Source: JAXJQF01 sp036311285
GTDB lineage: Bacteria; Pseudomonadota; Gammaproteobacteria; Enterobacterales; Succinivibrionaceae
Length of the DNA stretch: 14,894 nucleotides
Direction: 5' to 3'
Assembly (NCBI GenBank): GCA_036311285.1
Contig: JAXJQF010000017.1
Coordinates: 1 to 14,894, forward strand
Shown: positions 7,516 to 14,871 of the stretch, piece after piece
Numbering within the stretch: position 1 is the stretch's first letter
Layout of the letters: every line of letters starts with the position of its first letter
Position numbers and translations under genes: made by a program
The notes under the pieces: model-generated
What the model saw: only the letters and a program-made list of their open reading frames with translations
Told to the model about the DNA's origin: nothing
Database searches by the model: none

Positions 7516-8220
7516 ATGAGAAGAAATCTCAATTTATCACCGCGAACTGAAAAAGTTAGAGAACCTTTAGTAAAGAGCGCGGTGCAATTTGAATTGTCTG
7601 AAATTAAAGAACATTTTGATGAAAGCTTAAACACAATAAGAAAAAATTTTGAATTAGCTGAATATCTAATTTCTGTAGGAAGAATGGAAGAATCAGAAAA
7701 TATATATAGAAGTCAAATAGTTTTCTTAGAGAGTATTTTAGATTTTTTTATGCATGAGATAACCAAGTTTGGTTTATATAGAATATTTATAAATGAATGG
7801 GATATTACAGAGAAATTCAATAATCTAGAAATTCCAATGTCGAAAGTAAAGAGAGCATTAACAAATACTGAATCAACAGAATGGTTTTTTGATTATATAA
7901 ATTGTAAGTATTCCTCGGAAGTAATGCAAGACTGGAGTGTTATCAGAGAGCAATTAAATTTAATTGGAATTGAATGGAGCTCTGTTTGCAAACAATGTAA
8001 TCCTAAAAAAGGCGAAAAAGAATCTATTACATGCGAGAAAAATAAATTGATTGAACTATATAAAAGAAGAAATGAAATAGCTCATCAGAATGATCGTAGA
8101 CATACAGATGCAAAACAACAAGAAATTTCAAGAACGTATGTAGAAGAAAAAATAGATTTTGTTGATAAATTTGTCAATGCTATTTACGACATTGCATGCA
8201 AAAAAAATAGATACATTTAG
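7516..8220 (+). CDS. HEPN-domain protein (RiboL-PSP-HEPN-like), putative ribonuclease effector
   Basis: The 234-residue protein is mostly helical by appearance and carries RRNEIAHQND at 184-193. This contains the HEPN signature R185-x4-H190, whose residues form the RNase active site at a HEPN dimer interface. The flanking pattern is an N-terminal helical half with a conserved-looking block near 62-82, then RRNEIAH, then a helix such as VEEKIDFVDKFVNAI. This resembles what I recall of the RiboL-PSP-HEPN family. HEPN RNases are common toxic effectors in abortive infection and toxin-antitoxin systems. The gene begins 16 bases after the ATPase stop with AGGTGG at 7500-7505, so the two are almost certainly co-transcribed. 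C157, C160 and C172 could be noteworthy, but I see no clear zinc-binding set. RNase activity is inferred. Confidence 0.78.
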   Translation: MRRNLNLSPRTEKVREPLVKSAVQFELSEIKEHFDESLNTIRKNFELAEYLISVGRMEESENIYRSQIVFLESILDFFMHEITKFGLYRIFINEWDITEKFNNLEIPMSKVKRALTNTESTEWFFDYINCKYSSEVMQDWSVIREQLNLIGIEWSSVCKQCNPKKGEKESITCEKNKLIELYKRRNEIAHQNDRRHTDAKQQEISRTYVEEKIDFVDKFVNAIYDIACKKNRYI

Positions 8221-8250
8221 AATACAAGGTAAAAGAGTTATGTAGAAAAT

Positions 8251-8388
8251 AAAAGCCCGTGACACGAGAAGAATGTACAACAAGCGACAGATTTCATCTG
8301 TCGCACATTCGATTTAGTTTGAATAGCAAGGTCTGCAAAATCAAATCTAAGCAAGTTTATAGTAGCCCACCTTGTTAAAAACGGGGCT
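8251..8388. other. Compact structured element of unknown type, possible small RNA
   Basis: Four complementary pairings nest or cross within 138 bases. P1 (8254-8260 with 8381-8388, one bulge) closes the whole element. P4 pairs 8271-8276 with 8305-8310 and contains a perfect 9-bp hairpin, 8284-8292 with 8296-8304. P3 pairs 8314-8322 with 8341-8350 (one bulge). P2 pairs 8327-8332 with 8369-8374 and crosses P3, as in a pseudoknot. On the minus strand the final arm of P1 runs directly into TTTTATTTT, like a terminator, so minus-strand transcription is somewhat more likely. It contains no reading frame of note. It does not match 6S, SRP, RNase P, tmRNA or any riboswitch I can recognise. Confidence 0.45.
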
Positions 8389-8491
8389 GAAATTAATTTT
8401 TTATATATTAGACCTTGATACTTTATATCTATATATATTCTTTGTTAGAATAGCTATTGCGTTGTCTTTAAAGTTATAAAACAATCTAACT

Positions 8492-8880
8492 CTACTCAAG
8501 AGAATGTTTTTCAAAATTTTCAACCTGTTTCATAACTTTATTGAAAACTTCAGGACAGTATTGAGGAGGGTACCCGTTCTTTATCAAACAGATTTTTATT
8601 TCAATTTGTAGTTGATTACGAATAACCTGATTGTTTAGCCAATCTGCAAATGAAGATTTAGTATCGATTATTTCTTTTATTTTTTTTTGCCAAGGCTTTA
8701 CATTTGTTATTGCTTACTACATGATCAACTTCTACATCTGTACCGTATTCAAAATTAAATTCATCTCGTAGCGCAATAAGAATGTCGTAGAAAGACTTCT
8801 CCTCGAATGTTAATCCAATTTTGCGGAAGCTTTCTCTGTGTTCATTCATCTTTTTGAGAATATCTAAATATTGTGAGGAT
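8492..8880 (-). pseudogene. Remnant of type I restriction subunit HsdR, C-terminal end, frameshifted
   Basis: Read from about 8879 downward, the minus strand encodes SSQYLDILKKMNEHRES, then FRKIGLTFEEKSFYDILIAL and NKCKALAKK. This resembles the C-terminal region of type I restriction endonuclease subunits (T1RH-like_C/DUF3387). The frame is then lost at a run of nine A (8688-8680). With one A fewer it continues as IKEIIDTKSSFADWLNN, NGYPPQYCPEVFNKVMKQ and VENFEKHSLE to a TAG at 8494-8492, a proper HsdR-like end. Only about 130 of the roughly 1000 residues of HsdR remain, and the motor and nuclease domains are absent. The upstream boundary near 8880 is approximate, because a plus-strand fragment of another gene abuts or overlaps there. 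Confidence 0.78.
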
Positions 8881-9057
8881 GATAAAATTAAAGATTTTAA
8901 GACAACTGAAGATTTAATTATTTCTTCATCATCCTATGCTGCTTCATTTGTATTGGATTATGCCGTAAGTGGTCCGAAGTATTGGAAAAATAAGGTTGGA
9001 GTTTCTCTAAAGGAAATTGAGCTAACAGAATCTGAACTTGAAGAGTATGATTTGTAA
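8881..9057 (+). pseudogene. DUF4357-like C-terminal gene fragment
   Basis: The plus strand from about 8881 reads a coherent segment including EDLIISSSSYAASFVLDYAV and then KYWKNKVGVSLKEIE, ending at TAA 9055-9057. The pattern (small/Ser-rich, AAxFVL, then a Trp-Lys-Asn-x-x-Gly-x-x-Leu segment) matches the DUF4357 domain. That domain usually forms the C-terminus of larger proteins, including restriction-related and GIY-YIG-like ones. The frame stays open upstream to 8821, but that part is antisense to the HsdR remnant and has no similarity to the family, so no credible start exists. It is probably the surviving 3' end of a deleted gene. The domain name is from memory of its consensus. Confidence 0.55.
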
Positions 9058-9070
9058 CAAGATTTTTATA

Positions 9071-9110
9071 TTATTCTAGTTAACTTATTTTGAATAGTTG
9101 ACTAGAGTAA
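9071..9110. other. Long hairpin between the DUF4357 fragment and cca
   Basis: A 15-bp stem with two G-U pairs (9071-9085 with 9096-9110) closes a 10-base loop between two convergent units. Neither side is followed by a proper T-run, so it is not a textbook terminator. It could still stop or stabilise transcripts entering from either side. Confidence 0.45.
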
Positions 9111-9140
9111 TAGGGAAGCGATTATATTATGTATACTGTT

Positions 9141-10358
9141 TTAAATGTGCTTCAAATTATTTGTAATCACTTCAACTCTTCTTCTATTAAGTTCTTCGCT
9201 AATACCAGGTCCAACAAATCCATCCGCTATAACATCGCTAACCTTTATTTTTAAAGTCTCATTTAATAATGCTCTATATTGTTCATTGTTGTTATATTCT
9301 TCAAAATGGTCACAAACTCTACCGTAATAGTCGGATTCATTACATAGGATAAAGTCTTCTAGTTCTTGCGGGTTTTTATAACAACCTAGAGTTAAAAATA
9401 TGTTATTTAATTCAGATGCTGTTTTTTCTTTCACATCTTTGTAGGTATGTGTTTTTGAAATCACTATAGCCTTTTTTTCATAAATTTTAGGAACCTTTAA
9501 AGTACTACAAAATTCTTTAATATAAGTTTCCCCAAAGTTCTTGTGACCATTATGATTAGTGATTTGACGTTTGTTTGTTTCTATCTTTCCAAAGTCATGT
9601 AGTAGAATTGAGAATCTAATAACAGGGTCGGTTGTTCTTTTACTTATTTCTTTTAAGCAGAGCATTGTGTGGTTAAAGGTAGTGCCTTCTTTATGATGTG
9701 GAGGCATTTCTAAAACTTTGGTTAATTCAAAAAGCAGTGGCATAACTTTTTTTAGAGCATTACATTCTTGTAAAAACTCAAAAAATAACCATGGACTATT
9801 TGTTTTAAGAGCTTTTTCTGTTTCTTGCCATATGCGTTCTGGACTTAAAGAATTGAGTTCATTAGTTGCAGATATTTCTTTACATAGATCAAGAGTTTCT
9901 TTGGCTACAGTAAATCCGAGGTAATTGAATCTAGCATAGAACCTTGCTAGACGTATAACTCTAAGTGGATCTTCAACAAAGGCGGAGCTAACATGTCTTA
10001 GAACTCTATTATTTATGTCTTCTATACCATTATAAGGATCTATTAGTTGACCATCTTTTTCGGCAATTGCGTTAATAGTTAAGTCTCTTCTATATAAGTC
10101 TTCTTCTATGGATATATTAGGATTGAAGTCTACCTTAAATCCTGTATAGCCTGTAGAAGTTTTTCTTTCAGTTCGAGCAAGCGCATATTCACACTTGGTT
10201 TTTGGGTGTAAAAAAACAGGGAAGTCTTTACCAACTTGAGTAAAATTCTGACTAAGCATGTCAGCAATAGTAGCCCCTGTAACACAATAGTCTTTATCAG
10301 AGTTTTTTAGTCCAAGAAGCTTATCTCTAACAGCTCCACCTACAAGATATATTTCCAT
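9141..10358 (-). CDS. cca: CCA-adding enzyme, tRNA nucleotidyltransferase (class II, with HD domain)
   Basis: The enzyme adds or repairs the 3' CCA end of tRNAs using CTP and ATP. The 405 residues follow E. coli Cca (412 aa) closely. The start MEIYLVGGAVRD gives the nucleotide-binding GG at 7-8, and the metal-binding pair is D21-K-D23. The ERKTSTGYTGF stretch (64-74) is present, as is RRDLTINAI at 90-98, which recognises the incoming nucleotide. EDPLRVIRLARF is at 129-140. A C-terminal HD phosphohydrolase domain with H254-D255 (LLHDFGK) is present, as in the gammaproteobacterial enzymes with extra phosphatase activity. The start is set by homology at ATG 10358; only AAGG very close to the ATG resembles a binding site. 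The gene is convergent with the DUF4357 fragment and divergent from exeA. Confidence 0.97.
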   Translation of the reverse strand: MEIYLVGGAVRDKLLGLKNSDKDYCVTGATIADMLSQNFTQVGKDFPVFLHPKTKCEYALARTERKTSTGYTGFKVDFNPNISIEEDLYRRDLTINAIAEKDGQLIDPYNGIEDINNRVLRHVSSAFVEDPLRVIRLARFYARFNYLGFTVAKETLDLCKEISATNELNSLSPERIWQETEKALKTNSPWLFFEFLQECNALKKVMPLLFELTKVLEMPPHHKEGTTFNHTMLCLKEISKRTTDPVIRFSILLHDFGKIETNKRQITNHNGHKNFGETYIKEFCSTLKVPKIYEKKAIVISKTHTYKDVKEKTASELNNIFLTLGCYKNPQELEDFILCNESDYYGRVCDHFEEYNNNEQYRALLNETLKIKVSDVIADGFVGPGISEELNRRRVEVITNNLKHI

Positions 10359-10568
10359 AGCCTTATCTTATTACTAAAATTACATTCATATAGTAAATTG
10401 TAATAATAATTGATATTACATTCAATAAGGCCTAATAAGAGTTAGATATTGAGAAATAGAAGATAGATTAATTTGTGCGTCATGTATATAATTTTCAGAT
10501 ATTGTAGTATCAAAGCATTGTCAATTATTATTCAATAATTTCACTAGTTGAATTATATGTTGTATAAG

Positions 10569-10597
10569 TTGTTAACTTTTTGCTTTTATTTTAATGT
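10569..10597 (+). promoter_or_regulatory. Candidate promoter of exeA-exeB
   Basis: TTGTTA (10569-10574) and TAATGT (10592-10597) are 17 bases apart. The predicted start near 10604 leaves about 30 bases of leader before the ATG at 10635. The spacing is ideal but the hexamers are imperfect and the region is AT-rich. Confidence 0.35.
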
Positions 10598-10634
10598 AAT
10601 GTGTTTGGTAAATTGATTATTTTAATAGATAGAT

Positions 10635-12569
10635 ATGTATAAAAAATTCTTTGGCTTATATGAATCTCCTTTTAGTATATCGCCAAATCCTAAGTATTTT
10701 TATTTAAGTCAGCATCATCGTGAAGCTTTAGAACTTATTCGTTATGGAATTAACGAAAGTGGCGGGTTTGTGTTGTTTACAGGGGAGGTTGGTACAGGTA
10801 AGACTGTTATTATCAGAACTATTATTAATGATTTACCTAAAAATATAAATAGTGCATTCATTTATAATCCTGGATTATCAGTTGTTGAATTATTTGAAAC
10901 TATCTGTTCTGAGTTTGGTATTAAGCATGAGAGGAATTTGTCTAAGAAAGAGCTTATTGAACTTATAAGTTCTTTCTTAAAAGAAGAGTATAAAAAACAA
11001 AAAAGAGCATTAATATTTATTGATGAGTCTCAGCACTTATCAGATGAAGCCATTGAAGAAGTGCGTTTACTAACTAATATTGAAACAGATAACACAAAGC
11101 TTTTACAGGTTATATTAGTAGGACAACCAGAACTTGCTGACCATTTAAAGCAGATGCATATGCGTCAAGTAGCTCAAAGAATTACAGCAAGATTTCATTT
11201 ACTGCCATTATCTTTTGAGGAAACAGATTCTTATATTCGTTATAGAATGCAAGCAGCAGGTTGTTTACAAATCATATTTAAAGCAGACGCTGTAAAGCTT
11301 CTCTATAAGCATTCGTTAGGTATCCCAAGAATTATTAACGTTACTTGTGATCGAGCGTTACTAATAGCATTTAAGGAACATTCTCCTTATGTAACTAAAG
11401 AACATATGCGTAAGGCATTAAGTGAGACGTTAGGAACTTCTAGCACTATTAATAAAATTGGTACGAGCGCATTATTAAGTGGTTTAAATGTAGGTAGCTT
11501 AATAACTTCTTTAAATAGTTGTTATGTTAAAGAGATTTTAACTGTAATAATATTTTCAGTGCTATGTTTCTTTGCTGTTTATTCTGTAAATGTAAATTAT
11601 GGCAATAAGCAAGGTGAATTAACTAATGAAGAGGTGATTTCTAGACTAAAGGCTGATAGTGATGTCGTGGCATTAAAGGAAAAATTAACAGAAGTTACGG
11701 ATATTGCAGCAAACTTAAAGAAGTACGATTTTGAAAAGAATCGTTATATTGTTGATTTGTCTTTTAGTTTACAAATGGAGAACGCCTGGAACGGTTTATT
11801 AAACATTTACGGTTTTGAAGCAAAGGGAGTTTCTATTGACGAAAGCTGTGAATATATTTCCAAAAAAGAGTATCAATGTTTTAGTGGTAAATCAGATTTA
11901 TTTCATTTAGAACAATATAATTTACCTGTAGTGATAAAGTTAATTGGTAATGACCTTACTCCTTTTTATGTGGTGCTTGTTGAGTTAAGTAAAGATAAGG
12001 CTTCTATTTTGATGAATGGTCGTAAGTGGGTAGTAGAAAGAGACTTTATTGAAGCTTCATATGAAGGTGACTTTAAGCTTATTTGGCCGATATTAGCAAG
12101 AAATAATGTTATTAACAGAGCAAGTTCGCAAAGAGAAATCAATAAGTTAGTTTCATGCTTAAATAATTATTTTGACGAGGATATAGGTGTATCTTCATGG
12201 AATAATACTTTAGTTGAACGTTTAAAAGAGTTTCAGAGTGACAAAGGGTTAGTTTCTGATGGTATTGCAGGATTTGAAACCTTATGGAATTTAATGCCAT
12301 ACCATAAGTCAAAGTATAATATCAAACGTGATGTTATAGAGGTGACTCATAATGCAACATATGTAGATTTTGCAAGAAAAATTATTGAAAGCCCATACTT
12401 TGAAAGTAAGTATGATACAGCAAATAAAACATTAGAAAATAAGTACTTAGACGATGTTGATTCATTAAATGATAACGATAATAATAGGATTGTTGATAAT
12501 AATGAAAAAACTTTGAATGATTTACAAAATAATAAATCAGATAGTGTTACTGTAGATAATATTTTATAG
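10635..12569 (+). CDS. exeA: Type II secretion ATPase ExeA/GspA, membrane-spanning, with peptidoglycan-binding domain
   Basis: ExeA is an inner-membrane ATPase that, with ExeB, helps move and assemble the type II secretin through the peptidoglycan. The N-terminus, with YKKFFGLYESPFSISPNPKY at 2-21, is typical. Walker A is GEVGTGKT at 50-57 and Walker B is ALIFIDESQ at 125-133. VGQPEL (162-167) and the RITARFHLLPLSFEET block (182-197) are characteristic of ExeA/MshM ATPases. One membrane helix lies at about 299-318. A periplasmic region follows, with a C39-like fold by position (about 375-485) and a PG_binding_1 domain at about 497-555. The tail after 575 is Asn/Asp-rich and looks disordered. 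The ATG at 10635 has only a weak binding site. exeB follows after 8 bases. Confidence 0.92.
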   Translation: MYKKFFGLYESPFSISPNPKYFYLSQHHREALELIRYGINESGGFVLFTGEVGTGKTVIIRTIINDLPKNINSAFIYNPGLSVVELFETICSEFGIKHERNLSKKELIELISSFLKEEYKKQKRALIFIDESQHLSDEAIEEVRLLTNIETDNTKLLQVILVGQPELADHLKQMHMRQVAQRITARFHLLPLSFEETDSYIRYRMQAAGCLQIIFKADAVKLLYKHSLGIPRIINVTCDRALLIAFKEHSPYVTKEHMRKALSETLGTSSTINKIGTSALLSGLNVGSLITSLNSCYVKEILTVIIFSVLCFFAVYSVNVNYGNKQGELTNEEVISRLKADSDVVALKEKLTEVTDIAANLKKYDFEKNRYIVDLSFSLQMENAWNGLLNIYGFEAKGVSIDESCEYISKKEYQCFSGKSDLFHLEQYNLPVVIKLIGNDLTPFYVVLVELSKDKASILMNGRKWVVERDFIEASYEGDFKLIWPILARNNVINRASSQREINKLVSCLNNYFDEDIGVSSWNNTLVERLKEFQSDKGLVSDGIAGFETLWNLMPYHKSKYNIKRDVIEVTHNATYVDFARKIIESPYFESKYDTANKTLENKYLDDVDSLNDNDNNRIVDNNEKTLNDLQNNKSDSVTVDNIL

Positions 12570-12577
12570 GAGCAGGT

Positions 12578-13483
12578 ATGAAAGAAAATAAAATTGAAAG
12601 TAATACTGTTGATTCTAATCAAAACCAAAGCGTTAAGAAACAAGATATTGTAAATCAAGAAGTAGAACACCAAACTTCGCTGAAACAATCTGCGATGAAT
12701 CAAACAACTGATACTCAAGATATCCCAAATACAGAATCTTTTATGTATGCTAATGTTAATAACGTATCCAAGGGAGATAACCGAATTCCATTAGTTTATA
12801 TTGTGTTATTATCTGGAATTGTTTCTTCTTTATGTGGATATTTTGTTTCAAATTTAAGTGTAGATTCTAAAAATGATGTTAAATACCAAACTATAAAAAG
12901 TCGAATAATGACAGGTATTGGTAATAGGATAGCCAAACAAATAGATAGTGTTAATTTAGATGTTGAAGACTATGATTATCCCTTTATTGGAGAATCTTCT
13001 TTATATCCAACCAAAGTAAGATACCTAATTACATCAAAGCAGACTAAATCATCTGAAGCTATTTATTCCGATGAGTTATTGGATAAGACTAAAACTAACA
13101 ATTCATCTAATGCAATACAGGATAAAAAAAGTAATGTCGCACATCAATCTATATCAGAGCTCTTTGAGCAAGCTGTACGTGATGTAAGTAAAAAAAGTGA
13201 TACCCCAATTATAAAGAGTGAACCTATTGTTACAGATAATGAAGCTTTGAATTTGTATGATTTACCGGATAAGTTCAGAAAAAGTGTACCTAAGTTTAGT
13301 TACAATGGACATAACTATTCAACTGACTCTGGAAAGAGATCGATAATTTTAGATGGAAAGTTAATAAAGGAAGGTAAATCATATAAGGGACTTGATGTAG
13401 TAGAAATTAAGCAAAATTATGTGATTCTACGTTTTAACGGTCAAAGCTTTAGTCAAAGAGCTATGGAAGATAATACAGACTAG
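12578..13483 (+). CDS. exeB: Type II secretion protein ExeB/GspB
   Basis: This is the partner of ExeA in secretin placement. The 301-residue protein has a Gln/Asn-rich cytosolic N-terminus (1-68), one membrane helix (about 70-93), a variable periplasmic linker, and a GspB C-terminal domain from about residue 223. That domain shows the family pattern YDLPDKFRKSVPKFSYNGHN, then YSTDSGKRSIILDG, KEGKSYKGLDVVEI and VILRFNGQSF. The ATG at 12578 is preceded by AGGAG (12568-12572) overlapping the exeA stop, so translation may be coupled. The divergent N-terminal half is normal for GspB. The gene is complete: the IS begins about 35 bases after its stop, and no terminator is visible in that gap. Confidence 0.88.
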   Translation: MKENKIESNTVDSNQNQSVKKQDIVNQEVEHQTSLKQSAMNQTTDTQDIPNTESFMYANVNNVSKGDNRIPLVYIVLLSGIVSSLCGYFVSNLSVDSKNDVKYQTIKSRIMTGIGNRIAKQIDSVNLDVEDYDYPFIGESSLYPTKVRYLITSKQTKSSEAIYSDELLDKTKTNNSSNAIQDKKSNVAHQSISELFEQAVRDVSKKSDTPIIKSEPIVTDNEALNLYDLPDKFRKSVPKFSYNGHNYSTDSGKRSIILDGKLIKEGKSYKGLDVVEIKQNYVILRFNGQSFSQRAMEDNTD

Positions 13484-13518
13484 TTTTCGTTTAAAAGTAC
13501 TGCTAAATATAATGATCA

Positions 13519-13541
13519 GAGAGTGAACGCGATTCCGTGTA
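13519..13541. repeat. Terminal inverted repeat, inner (right) end of the IS
   Basis: This is the end downstream of the transposase gene. The same sequence, reversed, forms the IS end at about 77-99. The boundary is set where the two IS copies stop matching; base 13518 also matches and may be coincidence. Confidence 0.75.
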
Positions 13542-13568
13542 AACCCTTGTTAAGCCCCTTTTGAAAAA

Positions 13569-14828
13569 TTATCTAATGTACCTAGCTATCCTTGTGCTGG
13601 TTTCATCAAGACAGGATAGCTGGTTCAGAACCTTTGCCCAATTCTGTATTTTAGCATTGTTCCATTTTTTAGCAAGTTCGCCGGTAATTCTAAGGTAGAA
13701 AATTTTGAATACCGAGTTTTCATTTTCAAAGAATCCCTTTTTAGTTACTTTCCTAAGGCTGGAATTTACAGACTCAATGGCATTGGTCGTATACATCACT
13801 TTGCGTATGTCGGCCGGATAATTGTAGAGCTGACGTACATGGTTAAAATTGTTCTCCCAGACCTTTACGGCACCAGGATAATCAGAACCCCATTTTTCTT
13901 TCAAGGATTCAAAGGCTGCTTCAGCCGATTCCAGGTTAATGGCTCCATACATTGCCTTACAGTCAACGCAAAATTCTTTTAAATATTTTGAAGGAATGTA
14001 CTTCGTGGCATTTCTGATAAGGTGAACAATACAACGCTGAACAACAGTCTTAGGGAAAATGGAATGGACTCCTTCTTCGAGGCCGGATACGCCGTCCATG
14101 GATAGGAACAAAATATCTTCAACACCTCTGGCTTTAATGGAGTCAAAGATTTTCATCCATGTGGATTTGGATTCTGTAGGACTGATATAAAGACCTATAA
14201 CTTCTTTAAAGCCTTCATAATCAACGCCAAGAAGCACATACACTGCGTGATTATCAACAACACCTCGCTCATTCTTCATTTTGACGTAAATACAGTCAAC
14301 AAAAACAAAGCTGTATAGAGGTTTCAGAGGTCTGTTCAGCCATTCTTTTACGTCATCAAGAATGGCATCCGTGATAGTAGAGATTTTATCCTGTGACAGT
14401 TCAAAACCATAGATATCCTGAATAGTTGCGCTGATATCTCTCTGGCTCATGCCTCGGGCATACATCGCCAGAACCTTTCCTTCAATCTCTGAAACATCCT
14501 TCTGATGCTTAGGTACTACGACAGGCTTGAAAGAACCATCTCTGTCTCTGGGAACGGATATTGAGGTTTCACCAAAGGAACCTTGAATGGTCTTCTCGCC
14601 ATAGCCGTTTCTGCGATTCTCGGTTTCCTTTGGTGCGGATGAATTCTTATCATAACCAAGATGTGCATCCATTTCGGCATTAAGCATCTTCTCAAAAATA
14701 GGTCCAAAGACGTCCTTTAAGGCTTCATTAACGTCCTTAGCATTTTGTACGTCATAATTATTGAGAATTAAATCTGCAATTTTTTCAGCAGCTGGATTTC
14801 GCTTAATATCTTTTTTTGCCATATTCAT
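13569..14828 (-). CDS. IS256-family (Mutator-type) DDE transposase
   Basis: The 419 residues are full length for the family and uninterrupted. The catalytic triad is recognisable: D178 in FVFVDCIYVK, D245 in LFLSMDGVSGL and E352 in TTNAIESVNSSLRK. The C266-x2-H269 motif lies between the second and third acidic residues, as is typical. The N-terminal region (about 1-110) is the usual DNA-binding part that recognises the inverted repeats. The first ATG (14828) follows TTGGAG closely; a second ATG at 14822 has more usual spacing, so translation may start at either. It appears intact and possibly active, since two identical ends occur in the window. Confidence 0.96.
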   Translation of the reverse strand: MNMAKKDIKRNPAAEKIADLILNNYDVQNAKDVNEALKDVFGPIFEKMLNAEMDAHLGYDKNSSAPKETENRRNGYGEKTIQGSFGETSISVPRDRDGSFKPVVVPKHQKDVSEIEGKVLAMYARGMSQRDISATIQDIYGFELSQDKISTITDAILDDVKEWLNRPLKPLYSFVFVDCIYVKMKNERGVVDNHAVYVLLGVDYEGFKEVIGLYISPTESKSTWMKIFDSIKARGVEDILFLSMDGVSGLEEGVHSIFPKTVVQRCIVHLIRNATKYIPSKYLKEFCVDCKAMYGAINLESAEAAFESLKEKWGSDYPGAVKVWENNFNHVRQLYNYPADIRKVMYTTNAIESVNSSLRKVTKKGFFENENSVFKIFYLRITGELAKKWNNAKIQNWAKVLNQLSCLDETSTRIARYIR

Positions 14829-14871
14829 ATAACTCCAATTAAGTCTTTAATATTAACAGACTTAACAGGAA

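Noticed and set aside
8251..8388. Identification of the structured element as 6S RNA, tmRNA, RNase P RNA, a tracrRNA, an integron attC site or a retron RNA
   Set aside because: I compared the remembered hallmarks of each: the 6S bubble sequence, tRNA-like ends, attC core sites, and the cas or reverse transcriptase genes that should lie nearby. None fits, so it is left unnamed.
8821..8880. The first 20 codons of the plus-strand frame 8821-9057 as the start of a real small protein
   Set aside because: These bases are antisense to the well-matched HsdR remnant and show no relation to the DUF4357-like part, so the frame is open there by chance.
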